Source: Lingula anatina (Eukaryota > Brachiopoda > Lingulata > Lingulida > Lingulidae). Taken from it: a stretch of DNA of 64,000 nucleotides. Numbering within the stretch: the stretch's first letter is position 1; each line of letters starts with the position of its first letter. Where the stretch lies: positions 601,739 to 665,738 of the forward strand of contig NW_019775291.1 in the NCBI RefSeq assembly GCF_001039355.2. Direction: 5' to 3'. Under the pieces are notes generated by a model. The model had not been told where the DNA came from and searched no databases. It was given only the letters and a program-made list of their open reading frames with translations. A program made the translations under genes and the position numbers. This document shows, piece by piece, positions 46,341 through 57,570 of the stretch.

Positions 46341-47307
46341 TATTAAGCCAATAAAATACAAATGTATAAAATCGGGAATCTTTTGCCCTGTTGTAGCGCC
46401 ATTGAAATATAAAGAATGAAACTAAAATTACATGTTAGAGTTAAAAATAGTTACTGCAGAAGGATAAAAGCTTTTTAAAAATCGCTTACTACACTTAAAA
46501 GCTAAGAGTCTCGAATTCCTAGGTAAAAAATTAAAAAGGGTATGGGCTGGATGGGAACTGTCTGTCATTATTGATAATGTTTTTTTTTTTTTTTTTTTGT
46601 CCTGTCTAGATATATAGTATGGACGGGAGTTAGATCTGTTCCAATTACAATCCCTGCAGTTTCGACGATCTTTTCCAACTTGTTCCTCTCCTCCACAGTT
46701 GCACGTCCATACCAAACAGTTACTGAATAAGTTAAAATACTCCCTAAAACACACCTGTAAAAGTTGGTTAGAATAAACACATTTCTGGTAAAAGCTTTCA
46801 ATTTCCTTAAGAAATACATTCGCTGACGTGCCTTTTTCAATAGCTTCATGATGTTATCGCCCCAGGTTAACCTATTATTCAGCTGAACCCCTAGTAATTT
46901 ATAATTAAATACCTGTTCGACCGCTTTACCGTTAACTTCTAAGGGATTTTTACTTATCTGATTTCTTCTGAAGTCTATGATCATTTCTTTGTTTTGCTCA
47001 CATTTAATATCAAGTCATTGTCTATGCACCAATTAACTAAACTTGTAACCGACTGCCTGTATGTCATCTCATCATTATGGTGTATCAAGCCGACTAAAGT
47101 TGTGTCATCGGCAAACTTCATTAAAAATGTATTTTCCTCCCTCGCCACACAGTCCTGGGTGAATAACGTATATAAACAAGGTGATAAGACGCAGCCCTGG
47201 GGTGTGCCAATGTTTAAAACTATAGTGTCCGAGAAGTTATCCCGCACGAAAATGCAGTAGTATCGAAGTAGCAAAAAAAGCATTAACGCAGTAGTGGTGT
47301 GGCGCAT
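46341..47307 (-). mobile_element. LINE fragment, reverse transcriptase C-terminal half
   Basis: The minus-strand frames read GTPQGCVLSPCLYTLFTQDC and FADDTTLVGLIHH (the RT motif with ADD), then FNYKLLGVQLNN and LKAFTRNVFILTNFYRCVLG. A third frame gives the typical end DSSHPAHTLFNFLPRNSR. The frame shifts near 46981 and again at an A run near 46580-46598, so the element is dead. It resembles CR1/Rex-type LINEs and is 5'-truncated. Confidence 0.85.
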
Positions 47308-47836
47308 ATTTGAAGGAGAAATGCAGCATAGCCTACTGCAATTTTACTCCAAAAAGTACATAGGTTTTTACAGAGAGGAGCATTAATGCAGTAGATTAGC
47401 AGCATGATAGAAGCATGTTTCAAATATGCTAATTAGCTTCCAAATCGAAGCAGATTTGAAGCATGTTTGCAGTATGATTGTAGTAGTCTACTACGGTTTG
47501 CAGTATGATTGCAATAGTCTACTGCGCTGGAGTATCTACTGCGTTTTCTTGCGCGTAAAACCGACTTTTTTTGACTGTTTTCTGTTTAAAAGAAAATCTA
47601 AAATCCAATCGCAGAGTGCTGGTGGAAAATTAAGAGATCTTTGCTTTGTGCATGCTTTATTTCTAGTCCTTATCTGTTTTACTCTTTTCAAGTATTATTT
47701 TTTTTGTTTGGGGAGCTTCAGTTGGACAGTGAATTGTTATACGTGCTTTGCACATTCAAAAACTGATATTGTAGGATATTTCCAATAAGGCAACAGATAG
47801 CCATGTACTAATTTTAATTTTACAGGCAAACATGTG
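47308..47836. other. Repetitive spacer upstream of the NLR gene
   Basis: 47230-47560 is full of GCAGTAG and GCAGTATGATTG units, including two adjacent 30-bp copies near 47468-47530 (CAGTATGATTG..AGTCTACT). The open frame 47426-47788 runs through this and has no recognisable domain. Confidence 0.45.
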
Positions 47837-50800
47837 ATGGTAGATCGCTGTACTGACAAGTCAGAAGAGCATCCTGCAAAACGTAAGTCATCCCAGCCGT
47901 CATTTGCTCTAGTACAGACAAAACTAATCCTGTGACATTGATTAATGCTTTGCTTGCTGTTTTTTAAAAATATTTTTGAAAGGTTATGTCTCCCTTTTTA
48001 TTTAACACAATATTACTTCGTGAAGGCACTTTTCATTCTTTCACAATGAATGATGAGGCTTATACCAGCCTCAAAATAAAGAAATACAATATTTTACTTG
48101 AAGTTTGATTGAAAAAATGGCACAGTGAACTTAAAAAAAAGAACTTTATCCAAAACAGAAATTACATTAAGTGATATAAGTGCTGTTTGTGCTGAAGTTA
48201 TAAAGTATGCGTTATATTCTTATCCAAACTTTGAAATCAAAATATCTTTGTAAAATACAGGTACTTTTCTTTTACAGGCAGCAGGCTCCATACAATCAAA
48301 CCAGATCCCCTCTATCAGGTAGGTTAAGCATCTTACTATATTTAAATATTTGAAACTTGTTGTTAATCAGTGGTGCATGATTTCATGAAAATATCAAACT
48401 TTTGTATCTTTCATCTTAACGCCATGTTCCATGATAACATATTTAATGATGATGGTTCATAAGCTTAAGTGTAGACAAACAATAATATTTGGGGTTCTTA
48501 CTAAAACCTACATAACATTTGCCACGGGCGCCATCTACTCAGTACCTCCGTTGAGACGCTGTACGAAAAGGGTATTACGGGCAGTGTACGGGCACCGTAC
48601 TTGCATCGCATTTCAAATGTAATGTTTGTTTTACATGGCTAAATAAGATATACCCTTGTCAAGAGTACATCTTACTATTGTAGTTCACTGGTGTTGTGCT
48701 TCTGTAGAGTTATCTTTCTCTGCTGCTTTATGAAAACACGACCTCTTATCAATTACTATTACAAGCCATGTTATATAGTGCACACAATCCTTATCTATAT
48801 TTAAAAACCATATGTAACATTTTATAATAGATATTGTGAATTATGAACCGGCTTCTATATTTTTTGATTTTGTCATTTTGAGTAAGAAGTTGATGGGTCT
48901 GATATTTTTCAGCTTTAATTGTACATTTCATTCCAGTCTGTAATATAAGCTTTAAAACCTGAATCAGTCTTCTAATTTTCAGGCACCTGTAATGAGCCCA
49001 ACTCACAACAACCTGTTGTTACAAAAGCGTCCAATGCTGATAAAAGACCTCCAAGTTGAGGACATCATCCCACACATGGTAGCCAGGGGAATCCTCAGTG
49101 AACGTAATGCGGATAAGATAAAGGCTCAAAAGACGGAACAGGAACAAGCATTTGAATTTCTCTGTATTTTACCAAAATGTGGTCCTCGTGCATTTGAAAC
49201 CTTTGTTGAAGTGTTGAGAGAGCACAACAAGAAAGAACTCGCAGATTTGTTAGCAGAAAAGGCGACCACTTGTAGTAGTAAAAACCAAATAGCAAATTTC
49301 TACATCAGTCACATGAGCCAGATACAGCGACTGCCCTGGGACCCCAACGATACAATGCACATGGACGAAGTGTATGTTAACTTACAGTGGGTACAAGAAG
49401 AAAACAAACCCACAGGCACCAGTTCTAAATCAGTTGAAAACTACACATCGATATTTGAAGATACCAAACAAGGCAAACGACCAAAGAGAATACTGGTCAG
49501 AGGAAAAGCAGGTATCGGTAAAACTACATTTACACAGAAGATGGCAACAGACTGGGCAAATGATGCAATGGGGTTTAAAAAATGTAAAGAGGTTTTGTCA
49601 ACATATGAACATCTTATCCTATTAAATCTACGCAGCATTCAGTCTGGTCAAACACTGAAAGAAGCAATTGGAATACAAATTCCTTGTTCTGCAGAAACTA
49701 GGAGAGCAGTGGTAGATGAAATCATGCATGCTTTGGACAATAACAGTGGCCATGTGCTGTTGGTCTTTGATGGTTATGATGAATATGATCCCAAGACTTC
49801 CCAAGAAATCACAGAAGTAATCAATTGTAGACGATACCAGGATGTATGCACCATCATCACAACACGTCCATGGAAGGCAGAGAAGTTGATGAACAGACGA
49901 ATAATGGACAGCGTGTATGAAATCACTGGGCTAACAGAGGACAATATAGCTCAGTATGTTGCAAATTTCTTTGATGAGAAAAAAACAAGGAAGGGTCTTT
50001 TAAAGTACCTAGATAAAATGAGACTTATGTCCCTGGCAGAGATCCCAATACTTTTACTATTCATTTGCCTTCTGTGGGAAGATCAGTTAAGTGATTCAAG
50101 TACAGTTTCACTTCCAGGTTCATACACACTGCTATATGAGAGCCTTATACAGTTGCTCATAAAACGTAGATATAACATCAGGTCACAGAAAAAAGTGAGT
50201 GAATATCTTGAAAAACTGAAACACACTTTTTTCAATATTGGTAAGCTGGCTTTAGAGGGTCTGCTTAAACCAGATGGGGGTCTTGTATTTGATGAAGAAG
50301 ATTTAAAATTGATTCCAAACATCAGTGAGTTGTACAGTTTAGGTCTCCTCAACAAGTCCAAAGTACACTGTAACCTTGATGTGAAATATCAAGTAACATT
50401 TCTTCATAAAACCATTCAAGAACTATTTGCTGCAGAATACCTTGCTGGGACAATAGTTGAAAATGATCATGTTTTAGATGAATTTCTGGGACGCTTAAAT
50501 ACTCTTGACAGGCTCTACGACATGGAGTATGTGCTGCGCTTCTTATGTGGGTTATCAGAGCAGGCGATTGCCAAAGTGCGACCAAGAGCTCAAGAACTGG
50601 CGAAGATGGATGCATCTCTAAAACACATTTATTCTTCAAATACTGAAATTGAAACTAGTGGTTTATTCAACATACAAGACCTCCCAATCTGGTTTATCGG
50701 TGTTGTTCCCTTTGACATTGATATTGCTAACAAGTACATACAACATTTTAATAACTTCCTCCTAGAACACTGGTATGGCCACTGTCACGAGGAAAGAGAT

Positions 50801-51877
50801 ATGACTCCTGAGCTTACCCCCTGGCACACCATACTCAGCATACCATACTCATTTAAACACTCTGATCCCAGATTTCAAGAGGTCTTGGACAACAGTTTAT
50901 ACAGTAACGAACAGATATGGAAAAATGTATTCCAAGATGTCACTACTGTGATTTGGGACCCCACTAGAGATACATCAAATGAAGCGATTCACTTATTAAT
51001 GATGTGTGAAGTATTCAGGAATCTTTCATTAATATTTTGGATTAACGAAATATACATGGATTCTAATTGCACTAAAAGTGCTTTAAAATATGTATTGTCC
51101 AATGCGCCTAACTTAAACACACTTTGTATCAATAGATGCTTTGATAGTTCATATCTATCCTTGATACCAAACCCTGCAAAATTGCGTAACCTACTTGTTA
51201 GTGAATGGCATGTCCTGAGGGAAGCACCACAACCAGTTAGTGCAGCACCAGAACCAGTAGACACTCAGATTCTTAGCCAGATGTCATCATTGAAGTATTT
51301 ACATCTAGAAAACGGTACATGTGAAAGCTTGAAAAATGTCATATGGTGCCAGCTTCCGTTCAGTCGTGGTCTGACGCACTTAGTGATTAGGTATTTTCCC
51401 CTTACTGCTGAGTGTGTCAAGATATTGGGGAAAAACCTTCATCATGTGCCAGGACTGGAACACTTAAAACTGGTACATGTGCATAATCCAGACACATTTC
51501 TGGAAAGGACAAATTTGAATATTACCCAGAAGTTTCTCTTAAGCAGAAGGATGTATTGCAAAAGGTGTACAAAAATTGATCAGCAAGAAGATGAAAACCA
51601 TGGTTGCCGGGATTTTTGTGAAGCTTTGCTTGTACTGGGCCACGGTGTGACACGCACTCCTAAGTTGAAATATTTGTCATTGGAAAACAATGACTTGGGA
51701 ATGTACTGTGGTATCACCAGTCCACTCACAGCATTGGTACAGTCTCTCTGTACAGTGTCAGAGCAGACCAGAATGGAGATTGACTTATCTCGTAATTATG
51801 TACACCATGTTGACGGTCTCAAGGAACAAATAGAGAGCATTGCCAGTTCCTACCCGCACGTGACCCTGACATTTTAG
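47837..51877 (+). CDS. CARD-NACHT-LRR protein (NLR-type intracellular immune receptor)
   Basis: The main exon 48983-51877 is preceded by two small exons (47826-47882 and 48278-48318) with good splice sites. All reading phases agree back to an in-frame ATG at 47837, which gives about 993 residues; the ATG at 48992 would give 961. In main-exon numbering, residues 15-90 form a CARD-like death fold (IIPHMVARGILSERNADKI). The NACHT ATPase follows: Walker A GKAGIGKTT at 171-179, Walker B LLVFDGYDE at 256-264, sensor-like TIITTRPW at 287-294. After a winged-helix/helical part come irregular leucine-rich repeats (about 700-961, e.g. LKYLSLENNDLG). NLRs of this order sense ligands and recruit CARD partners such as caspases. 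The family is greatly expanded in several invertebrates, but only one member is seen here. The short upstream exons add a basic linker (KRSRLHTIKP). Confidence 0.9.
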
Positions 51878-53640
51878 ACAATGCAACTTCTTTGGGCAGA
51901 TTTTTCTTGTGAAGAGTAATCGGAGGGATTGCTGTCATGTACTGTGTTTATAAGCATAAATTTCCTGGTCGAGATACAGTCTTAAAAAGCATGAGTGGAT
52001 AAAGAAAAAAAAACATACGGAGATTATTTGTAAAATGATGCATATGTAGTGGCCATTAAAAGTGGGGAACGTGCTCCAGTTTGCCTTCCCCTTTACAAAA
52101 CTTGATGTGAGTGATAATATTGTTTTTTCATTTTATCACCATGTTCATGTCCTGGCCGTAATGGTGCAATAATTGTAGAATTTAAAGATATTGTATTTTA
52201 ACGAACAGACACAGATGTGGCTGAGCATATACATGTAGTTGTCACTGTTGTAAGAGGATTTAAACTAATCGAAATTTAATGTAAAATAATGCACATGCAT
52301 AGTGGACATTTAACGCAGGACCGCGTTGTTTAAAGGTTGTCTCACCTACACTTGCCAACTTGGATTGAAAATATTGTATGGCACCCTTCCTTTAGTTACA
52401 AGGGTTGAGGTTAGCCTGAACTTAGTGGTTCAACATCCAGGGTGAGGATCACCTGTATGAATGGGTAGCAGACATTCTGTTATGGGGGACTCTCTGTCAC
52501 GTGACACCGGCATGCCAGTAATGCGGCAGACAGGTGGTGGTGTGGGGCCCAGTCCACTGTCAGAGTGGGAGAAGAACGTGTTATTTTGTTATTTTGTATT
52601 TTGTTATTAAAAATGAATTTTTATATTAAATTGCATAATGGCTAACTTCGTTTTATATTTAATTGCTTAAAGAACCTCAAGATGATATTAAGTAGAGTAA
52701 TTAACTTAGACTCTGTGAATATGAATACTTAAACGCTGAGTTTCACAGAGATACCCTATTGGAATGTCCAATCACCAGGGGCATTTTTTATACATAGGGC
52801 CTACATATATCTCTCTATATTTATACTGATCAGGTAATAGAGATAATTGGAGAAACTGCATTAGAGGGTATCTAATACATTTGACTGTATTATTTTTTCC
52901 TTTAATTTATGCAATTTCTTTTTGATAATTTTTCAGTATTTTTCATTCAGTAATTTACAATATTTGAATCAGTTTGATCATTCAGTACTGTCTTTTAAAC
53001 TTAGTTTATGACCTCAGCAAAGAACTAGAATTTGTTACAAATATTTTATAAGGGACAGTTTTCATTTGCTTTTGTCCTTGAAAAGGACTTTATTTTTATA
53101 TTGTACTTATTCACCTTAAGTTAGACAAGAATATACATTTAGGAAATTGTTTATAAAATTATTTTTATATTTTATTTTATATTTTCATCATGTTATTGTT
53201 TCATAAAATAAAAAAATTATGTTAAATATAACTTGACTGTCTGTTTTGTTTCTTACATTAACTTAAAATTGATTTTATTTTGCCCTGATTGCATTGAATG
53301 TGTACTTCAAAAGTAATTGACTTAAAGTATCAGTCTTTTTGATTCCTGAAATTCGTTATTAAATTCCCTGCATGAACACTAGCTGTTATATTAAATCAAA
53401 TTTTTACACCTTTGTTATTTTGTACACTTATTTTAAATTTCAGTTCTTAGTATTATATGCAAAATATGTATGCAAAATATAATTAAATATGACATTTTAA
53501 AGAGAAAATCAGTTTTCGTTGTTTTATTTAATTTTTAATGAAAAAATAATCCTTAATCATCCCTCAATGATTCATAAATGATCCAACTGAGAGTTAGATA
53601 AAAATACCAGGAGCATATGGAAGTGTGTGTGAGACTCAGA
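51878..53640. other. 3' flank of the NLR gene, no further gene seen
   Basis: AT-rich, plausibly 3' UTR for the first part. AATAAA occurs at 53207-53212. No exon or RNA gene is recognised. Confidence 0.45.
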
Positions 53641-53644
53641 GATC

Positions 53645-53830
53645 CTATGCAAGTACACGTAAAGCAGCAAGAACTTGGGTAGTAAGTGATAGTGCTCGGG
53701 ACCTCGTAGTCGGTCTTTTCAAAGGTACTTCAATAATATTGGTCAGTTTGAGCACATTCTCCTGCGTCATGCGGTATCTCTGATGAAAAATATGGGGTTG
53801 GAACTCTACCATAAGATCTATACGTCTCAA
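53645..53830 (-). mobile_element. PIF/Harbinger (HARBI1-like) transposase fragment
   Basis: The frame reads FHQRYRMTQENVLKLTNIIE, then TRSRALSLTTQVLAALRVLA. This is the conserved N-terminal helix region of Harbinger transposases. It then meets a stop where the family normally continues. No DDE catalytic region follows, so this is a relic. Confidence 0.7.
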
Positions 53831-54008
53831 ACATCTTCTTTTAGCATTTTCCTGGCATTTTTCTCTTATAACAATAAACTAGCCGTAAGGACGATTTCAC
53901 TATAATGACCAAGTACGCATGCATAAACACACTTGCGTCTAGTTTGTATCGCCGCAAATAATAGCCTCGAAACTAATGGTGATTTGGACAATTAGCGCAC
54001 AGCTGGGA

Positions 54009-54120
54009 TTTGCGAAGCTTTCGAGATACGGGATAGCGCACGCTAGCCATGATAGCGAAGTCGCTCAAAATAGCGATGCTTTCGAGATACGGGATAGCGC
54101 ACGCTAGCCATGCTAGAGCG
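54009..54120. repeat. Direct repeat, about 68-bp unit
   Basis: GCTTTCGAGATACGGGATAG followed by CGCACGCTAGCCATG occurs twice, near 54017 and 54078. A partial third unit (CTTTCGAGATTCCG) is near 54139. Confidence 0.75.
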
Positions 54121-54363
54121 CGTGCGCAACATAGCGAACCTTTCGAGATTCCGAGCCGTGGCGTACATGGCGAAGTCGACTGCCTCTTTTATATTCCACA
54201 TCTAGCTATAAAACCCGATTACTTGTATAAACAGCGAATTGGTACGCGGTATATAGAAATATCCAGGTCAAAAGGTTCATGACAACACTGAATGAGTGCC
54301 GGATGCGGATTCAGATAACCAAACATTATAGCGGAACAGGTACACAGAATAATGCTCAACACA

Positions 54364-54384
54364 TGGGGGGGGGGGGGGGGGGGN
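54364..54384. other. G run ending in N
   Basis: About 19 G followed by a single N at 54384. The assembly is likely unreliable here. Confidence 0.9.
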
Positions 54385-54754
54385 TCTTTTTCAAAACCTT
54401 ATTTTCCTAAGAGAAAAATCACTTAACACAAAACACGGGATCTCCGTTCTTAGATTTATTTTTCGGTTTACACTGAAATTGAAAAATAACCTCAAACTCG
54501 CTGGAAATTTGCTCTTGGAAAGTATGGACGGAGATTTAAGACAAATCAAGACAGTTAAGAAATTGAAAGTTGCAATATATGTATATAATGTTCTATAATA
54601 ACCCCTTGCTATTTTGGTGCCTTGATACTTAAAAGACAAAACAAAAAAGTTGTAAGTGTAATGAGCACGGAATTTCGAACACATATTAGACATTAAAAAC
54701 ACCATTAAACATTTTGCTACAAGTAATAAATAGGGGTAAGAGGGGGGTATGGTC

Positions 54755-54860
54755 AAGTCAAAGATAGGTCTCGAACCCATAGATACAATAGAACGATTGA
54801 TGATATCTTACCTCGTGGTCTTGCACACTAACCACTAGACAGACGAGCTGAAGTTGCAAA
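54755..54860 (-). repeat. tRNA-derived SINE or tRNA pseudogene
   Basis: On the minus strand, GTCTAGTGGTTAGTGT (A-box type, as in Glu/Asp tRNAs) is followed about 50 bp later by GGTTCGAGACC (54767-54777), a perfect B box. The intervening sequence does not fold into a normal anticodon and variable arm as far as I can see. A pol III SINE head or a decayed tRNA is therefore more likely than a working tRNA. Confidence 0.5.
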
Positions 54861-55575
54861 CCTCTCATTTTTTGTCTGATATATGGCTCACCAGAAGGAT
54901 TTCATATACATTTATAGTTTTATCATTTAACGGTGATGTTGCCTAAGAATAGGACTTTCAAATGGCTGGAATGTAACAGGAATAAAAGTCCGACAGTAAT
55001 ACAAGTCCTACATACTCTAATTATGAGCCAGGAACTTAATCCCTGTAGGAGTACTATTCCCAAGTAATGTTAGTCTTATGGACAACCATTTTCTTTTTCC
55101 GAAGGACCTCGGTTCCTTGGGGACTTGGATTACTGTTAAATGTACACCGGGTAAATTAATGCAACAGAGGTGGTTATTCTTACACTAGAGCAGCAAATTT
55201 GTGCCAATTATTGGTTTGAGGATGTAATGTAAAACATTTCTTCACGACATAACATTAAGGTCAAACACATTGTCAGCTTTGAATATTTATTTCTATAGTT
55301 AGTATCTGTAATCCGCCATGAATTCTCGCAACCTCGTTTGTTGATGCGTTTAACAGTTTAATTCATTTTTACGTTTTCTCAGTTAATCTATCTAGATTTC
55401 TTCATTTGTATTTTAAAATTTTATATAGCGTGCCTAAGTCAAAATAAAAAAGCAATTAAAAGTTTATAAAGATAAAATAATTGAAAGATAATGCGAATTA
55501 TTTCTATTTATATGCATATTGCATAATCAAATTAAAATTAATATCTACCAGTGTTCCATTTAGGTGAAATGCAAC
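54861..55575. other. Intergenic, no gene seen
   Basis: AT-rich sequence up to the LTR element. The final CAAC (55572-55575) is the target duplication of that element. Confidence 0.5.
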
Positions 55576-56038
55576 TGTAAGTATTGTGATAGATGTGCGG
55601 ACCAGCACAATGGAAGTCTAGGGAGCGGCCGATGCCCTTTTGTTCGCTAACCTGGGGCTTGGTGCGCTTACTGACGTCAAGGGTGGCCAGATCCCCTTGA
55701 TGAGCGAAACCAATATTTTATTGGTCACTAAAATCCCTTTGTTTTAAGTCTCATCCGCTGTTTTCGCATTTTTGTCTTTTAACGTAGAGCAGTATAGGCC
55801 TACAGTAGTCAATTTCTTATCAAAGAAGAACGGAAGAAAATTAGAGTAAACGAGCCAGCGAAACAGAATAGAAAGATAGACGGAGTGACGGCCCAATTGT
55901 ATAAGCGGACTCCATTTAGGTGTTTCTTTAATCGTGAAAAATAGTCAATACAGATTCTGGAGCAAACTGAGACTTGTGTTTATTTCTGTGACAATATTTC
56001 TCCCAATCACCGCCAAAAATAATATAAGCCCGGCTACA
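55576..56038 (+). repeat. 5' LTR
   Basis: 463 bp, TGTAAGTATT to CCGGCTACA. It differs from the 3' LTR by four base changes and one missing A near the end. Confidence 0.95.
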
Positions 56039-56041
56039 TTT

Positions 56042-56058
56042 TGGGGGCTCGTCCGGGA
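56042..56058 (+). promoter_or_regulatory. tRNA-Pro-type primer-binding site
   Basis: TGGGGGCTCGTCCGGGA is four bases after the 5' LTR. It is the same sequence as the proline-tRNA primer site known from murine leukaemia virus-type gammaretroviruses, except for the 18th base. It primes minus-strand DNA synthesis. Confidence 0.85.
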
Positions 56059-56123
56059 ATTTTCTCATCTCATTATTATTTTTGCCAAGCATTCAGTCTA
56101 TTGGGGACTTCTAACCAGAAATT

Positions 56124-57161
56124 ATGGCAGAATCAGACGTGGAGGAGAAGTACAAAGCGATGATCAAAGATACCGAACGTCGTCACCAAGAGGAAATGAA
56201 ACACCTAAAGACGGAGTTTCAAGAAATGATGAGGGAGGTGAGCAGTACCAGTAGGAGTACCAAGACTTCACTCCGCAAAGAGTTTAAAATGCATGGTGTT
56301 ATTGATACCAAAAATGGACTACCATTTTCAAGCCTGGCCCGCCAAATCGAAAATGGCCTCCAAAAGGGCTATGAGGAAGTTGAAATAGTAGACGGTATAA
56401 TTCGGGCAGTACCCACCAGCTGCGGCCTTCGTAACTACCTAGAGGGGCGACAAGGCCTTCGACTGACGAAGATCCGCCATATATTGAGGTCGTATTATAA
56501 AGAGAAATCAGCAACAGAATTATTTGCGGAGCTGGGACAGTTGGTTCAACAGCCTACTGAAGAAACAACTGACTTTCTTCTACGGGCCCTGGACGTGAGA
56601 CAGAAGATCCTATTCGCTTCTGGAGAATCCGACGCCTGTGTCACTTTTACAGACGTCCAGGTGGATAATCTCTTCAAGAGAGGGTTTGAAACTGGGCTTA
56701 GGAGTGACAGCATCAGGGGAGAAGTCAAGAAGATCCTTGAGGTCAGGGCCTTCGACGAGGAGGCACTGATTGAAGAAATTAGTGTGCTCACCAAAAGGGA
56801 GGAGGAGAGAGCTTCCAAGATGGCAAAAGATAGACGAACGAGAGTGGCCGCAGTAGTAGGTGAAAACACCGGAAGGGAGGGAAAGCCCGGAAGGGAGGAT
56901 ACCCTGGCAGCGGAGGTAAAACAATTAAGGGCCGAGATTGCTGAGCTGAAAAGGAACATGACAAAACAGCCGTCGAACCAAAGAAATTACGGGGATGCAG
57001 AGCCTGTCAACAGGCTAAGCGAAAGTGTAACCACTGTTGGGATTGTGGGAGTCCCTATCACTTCCGTGCTGGGTGCAGGCAGGGAAACGGGAGAGAGTCG
57101 TCTCAGGGGGGACGCAGATGACTCCGGCACCGGATGTCCCCAACAGACTGTCAGTAAATGA
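56124..57161 (+). CDS. gag: Gag of the Gypsy element
   Basis: 345 codons. The N-terminal region is charged and coiled (KYKAMIKDTERRHQEEMKHL). The capsid-like middle contains IRHILRSYYKEKSATELF and RGFETGLRSDSIRGEVKKIL, as in the retrotransposon gag family, and a second coiled segment follows. The CCHC zinc knuckle (Cys codons at 57035, 57044 and 57074, His at 57059) is not in this frame but one base back. The frame therefore changes near 56940-57030, and the last 40 or so codons of this ORF are off-frame. Either a mutation or an assembly indel could explain it. Confidence 0.85.
   Translation: MAESDVEEKYKAMIKDTERRHQEEMKHLKTEFQEMMREVSSTSRSTKTSLRKEFKMHGVIDTKNGLPFSSLARQIENGLQKGYEEVEIVDGIIRAVPTSCGLRNYLEGRQGLRLTKIRHILRSYYKEKSATELFAELGQLVQQPTEETTDFLLRALDVRQKILFASGESDACVTFTDVQVDNLFKRGFETGLRSDSIRGEVKKILEVRAFDEEALIEEISVLTKREEERASKMAKDRRTRVAAVVGENTGREGKPGREDTLAAEVKQLRAEIAELKRNMTKQPSNQRNYGDAEPVNRLSESVTTVGIVGVPITSVLGAGRETGESRLRGDADDSGTGCPQQTVSK
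57035..57076 (+). CDS. Gag nucleocapsid CCHC zinc knuckle (shifted frame)
   Basis: CWDCGSPYHFRAGC fits C-X2-C-X4-H-X4-C exactly. It is read in the frame of codons starting at 57035, preceded by basic residues (QQAKRK). This frame stops at about 57117. It binds the genomic RNA in related elements. Confidence 0.8.
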
Positions 57162-57570
57162 ATTGAAGGGGGAAGTGACTGGTTTAAGTCCAGGGAACAG
57201 ACGCCGATTGGTCAACCTTGTGGGCAGAGAGTGCGTACTTAAAGTAAACCTGGCTGACCAACCAGTGGACGTTCTCTGGGACACCGGAGCACAGGTTAGT
57301 CTTGTGGACATGTCAACACTACAGGTACTTGGTTTACCAGCAGCTGCTGTGAAGCCCCTGGATGAGGTCTATGCACCAGTGCGCCTCGCCTCTGCCAGTG
57401 GGGAGGAGATTCCATATCAAGGTTATGTGGATTTACCACTTTGTTTTGGAGATGGGGCTCCAGTTCAAGTCCCTTTTCTGGTAGTGGATAGTGTGTCCTT
57501 ACCCAGACCTATTCTTGGGTTTAATGTTATGTGCACTAAACGGGCAGCAGAAGTTTTCCCAGGCATTTAG
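57120..57570 (+). CDS. Aspartic protease of the Gypsy element
   Basis: The retropepsin motif [13 protein letters not shown], with catalytic Asp at 57280, is followed by a flap region and the closing motif [10 protein letters not shown]. The frame differs from both gag and RT. It ends at TAG 57568-57570, just where the RT frame takes over (57530-57570). Normally protease and RT share a frame, so a 1-bp indel is likely here. Confidence 0.85.

Noticed and set aside
47426-47788. 120-codon frame before the NLR exons
   Set aside because: Composition-driven, partly within the GCAGTAG repeats; no domain and no matching donor phase seen.
49095-50639. Several minus-strand open frames opposite the NLR exon
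   Set aside because: They are shadows of the long coding exon without independent support.
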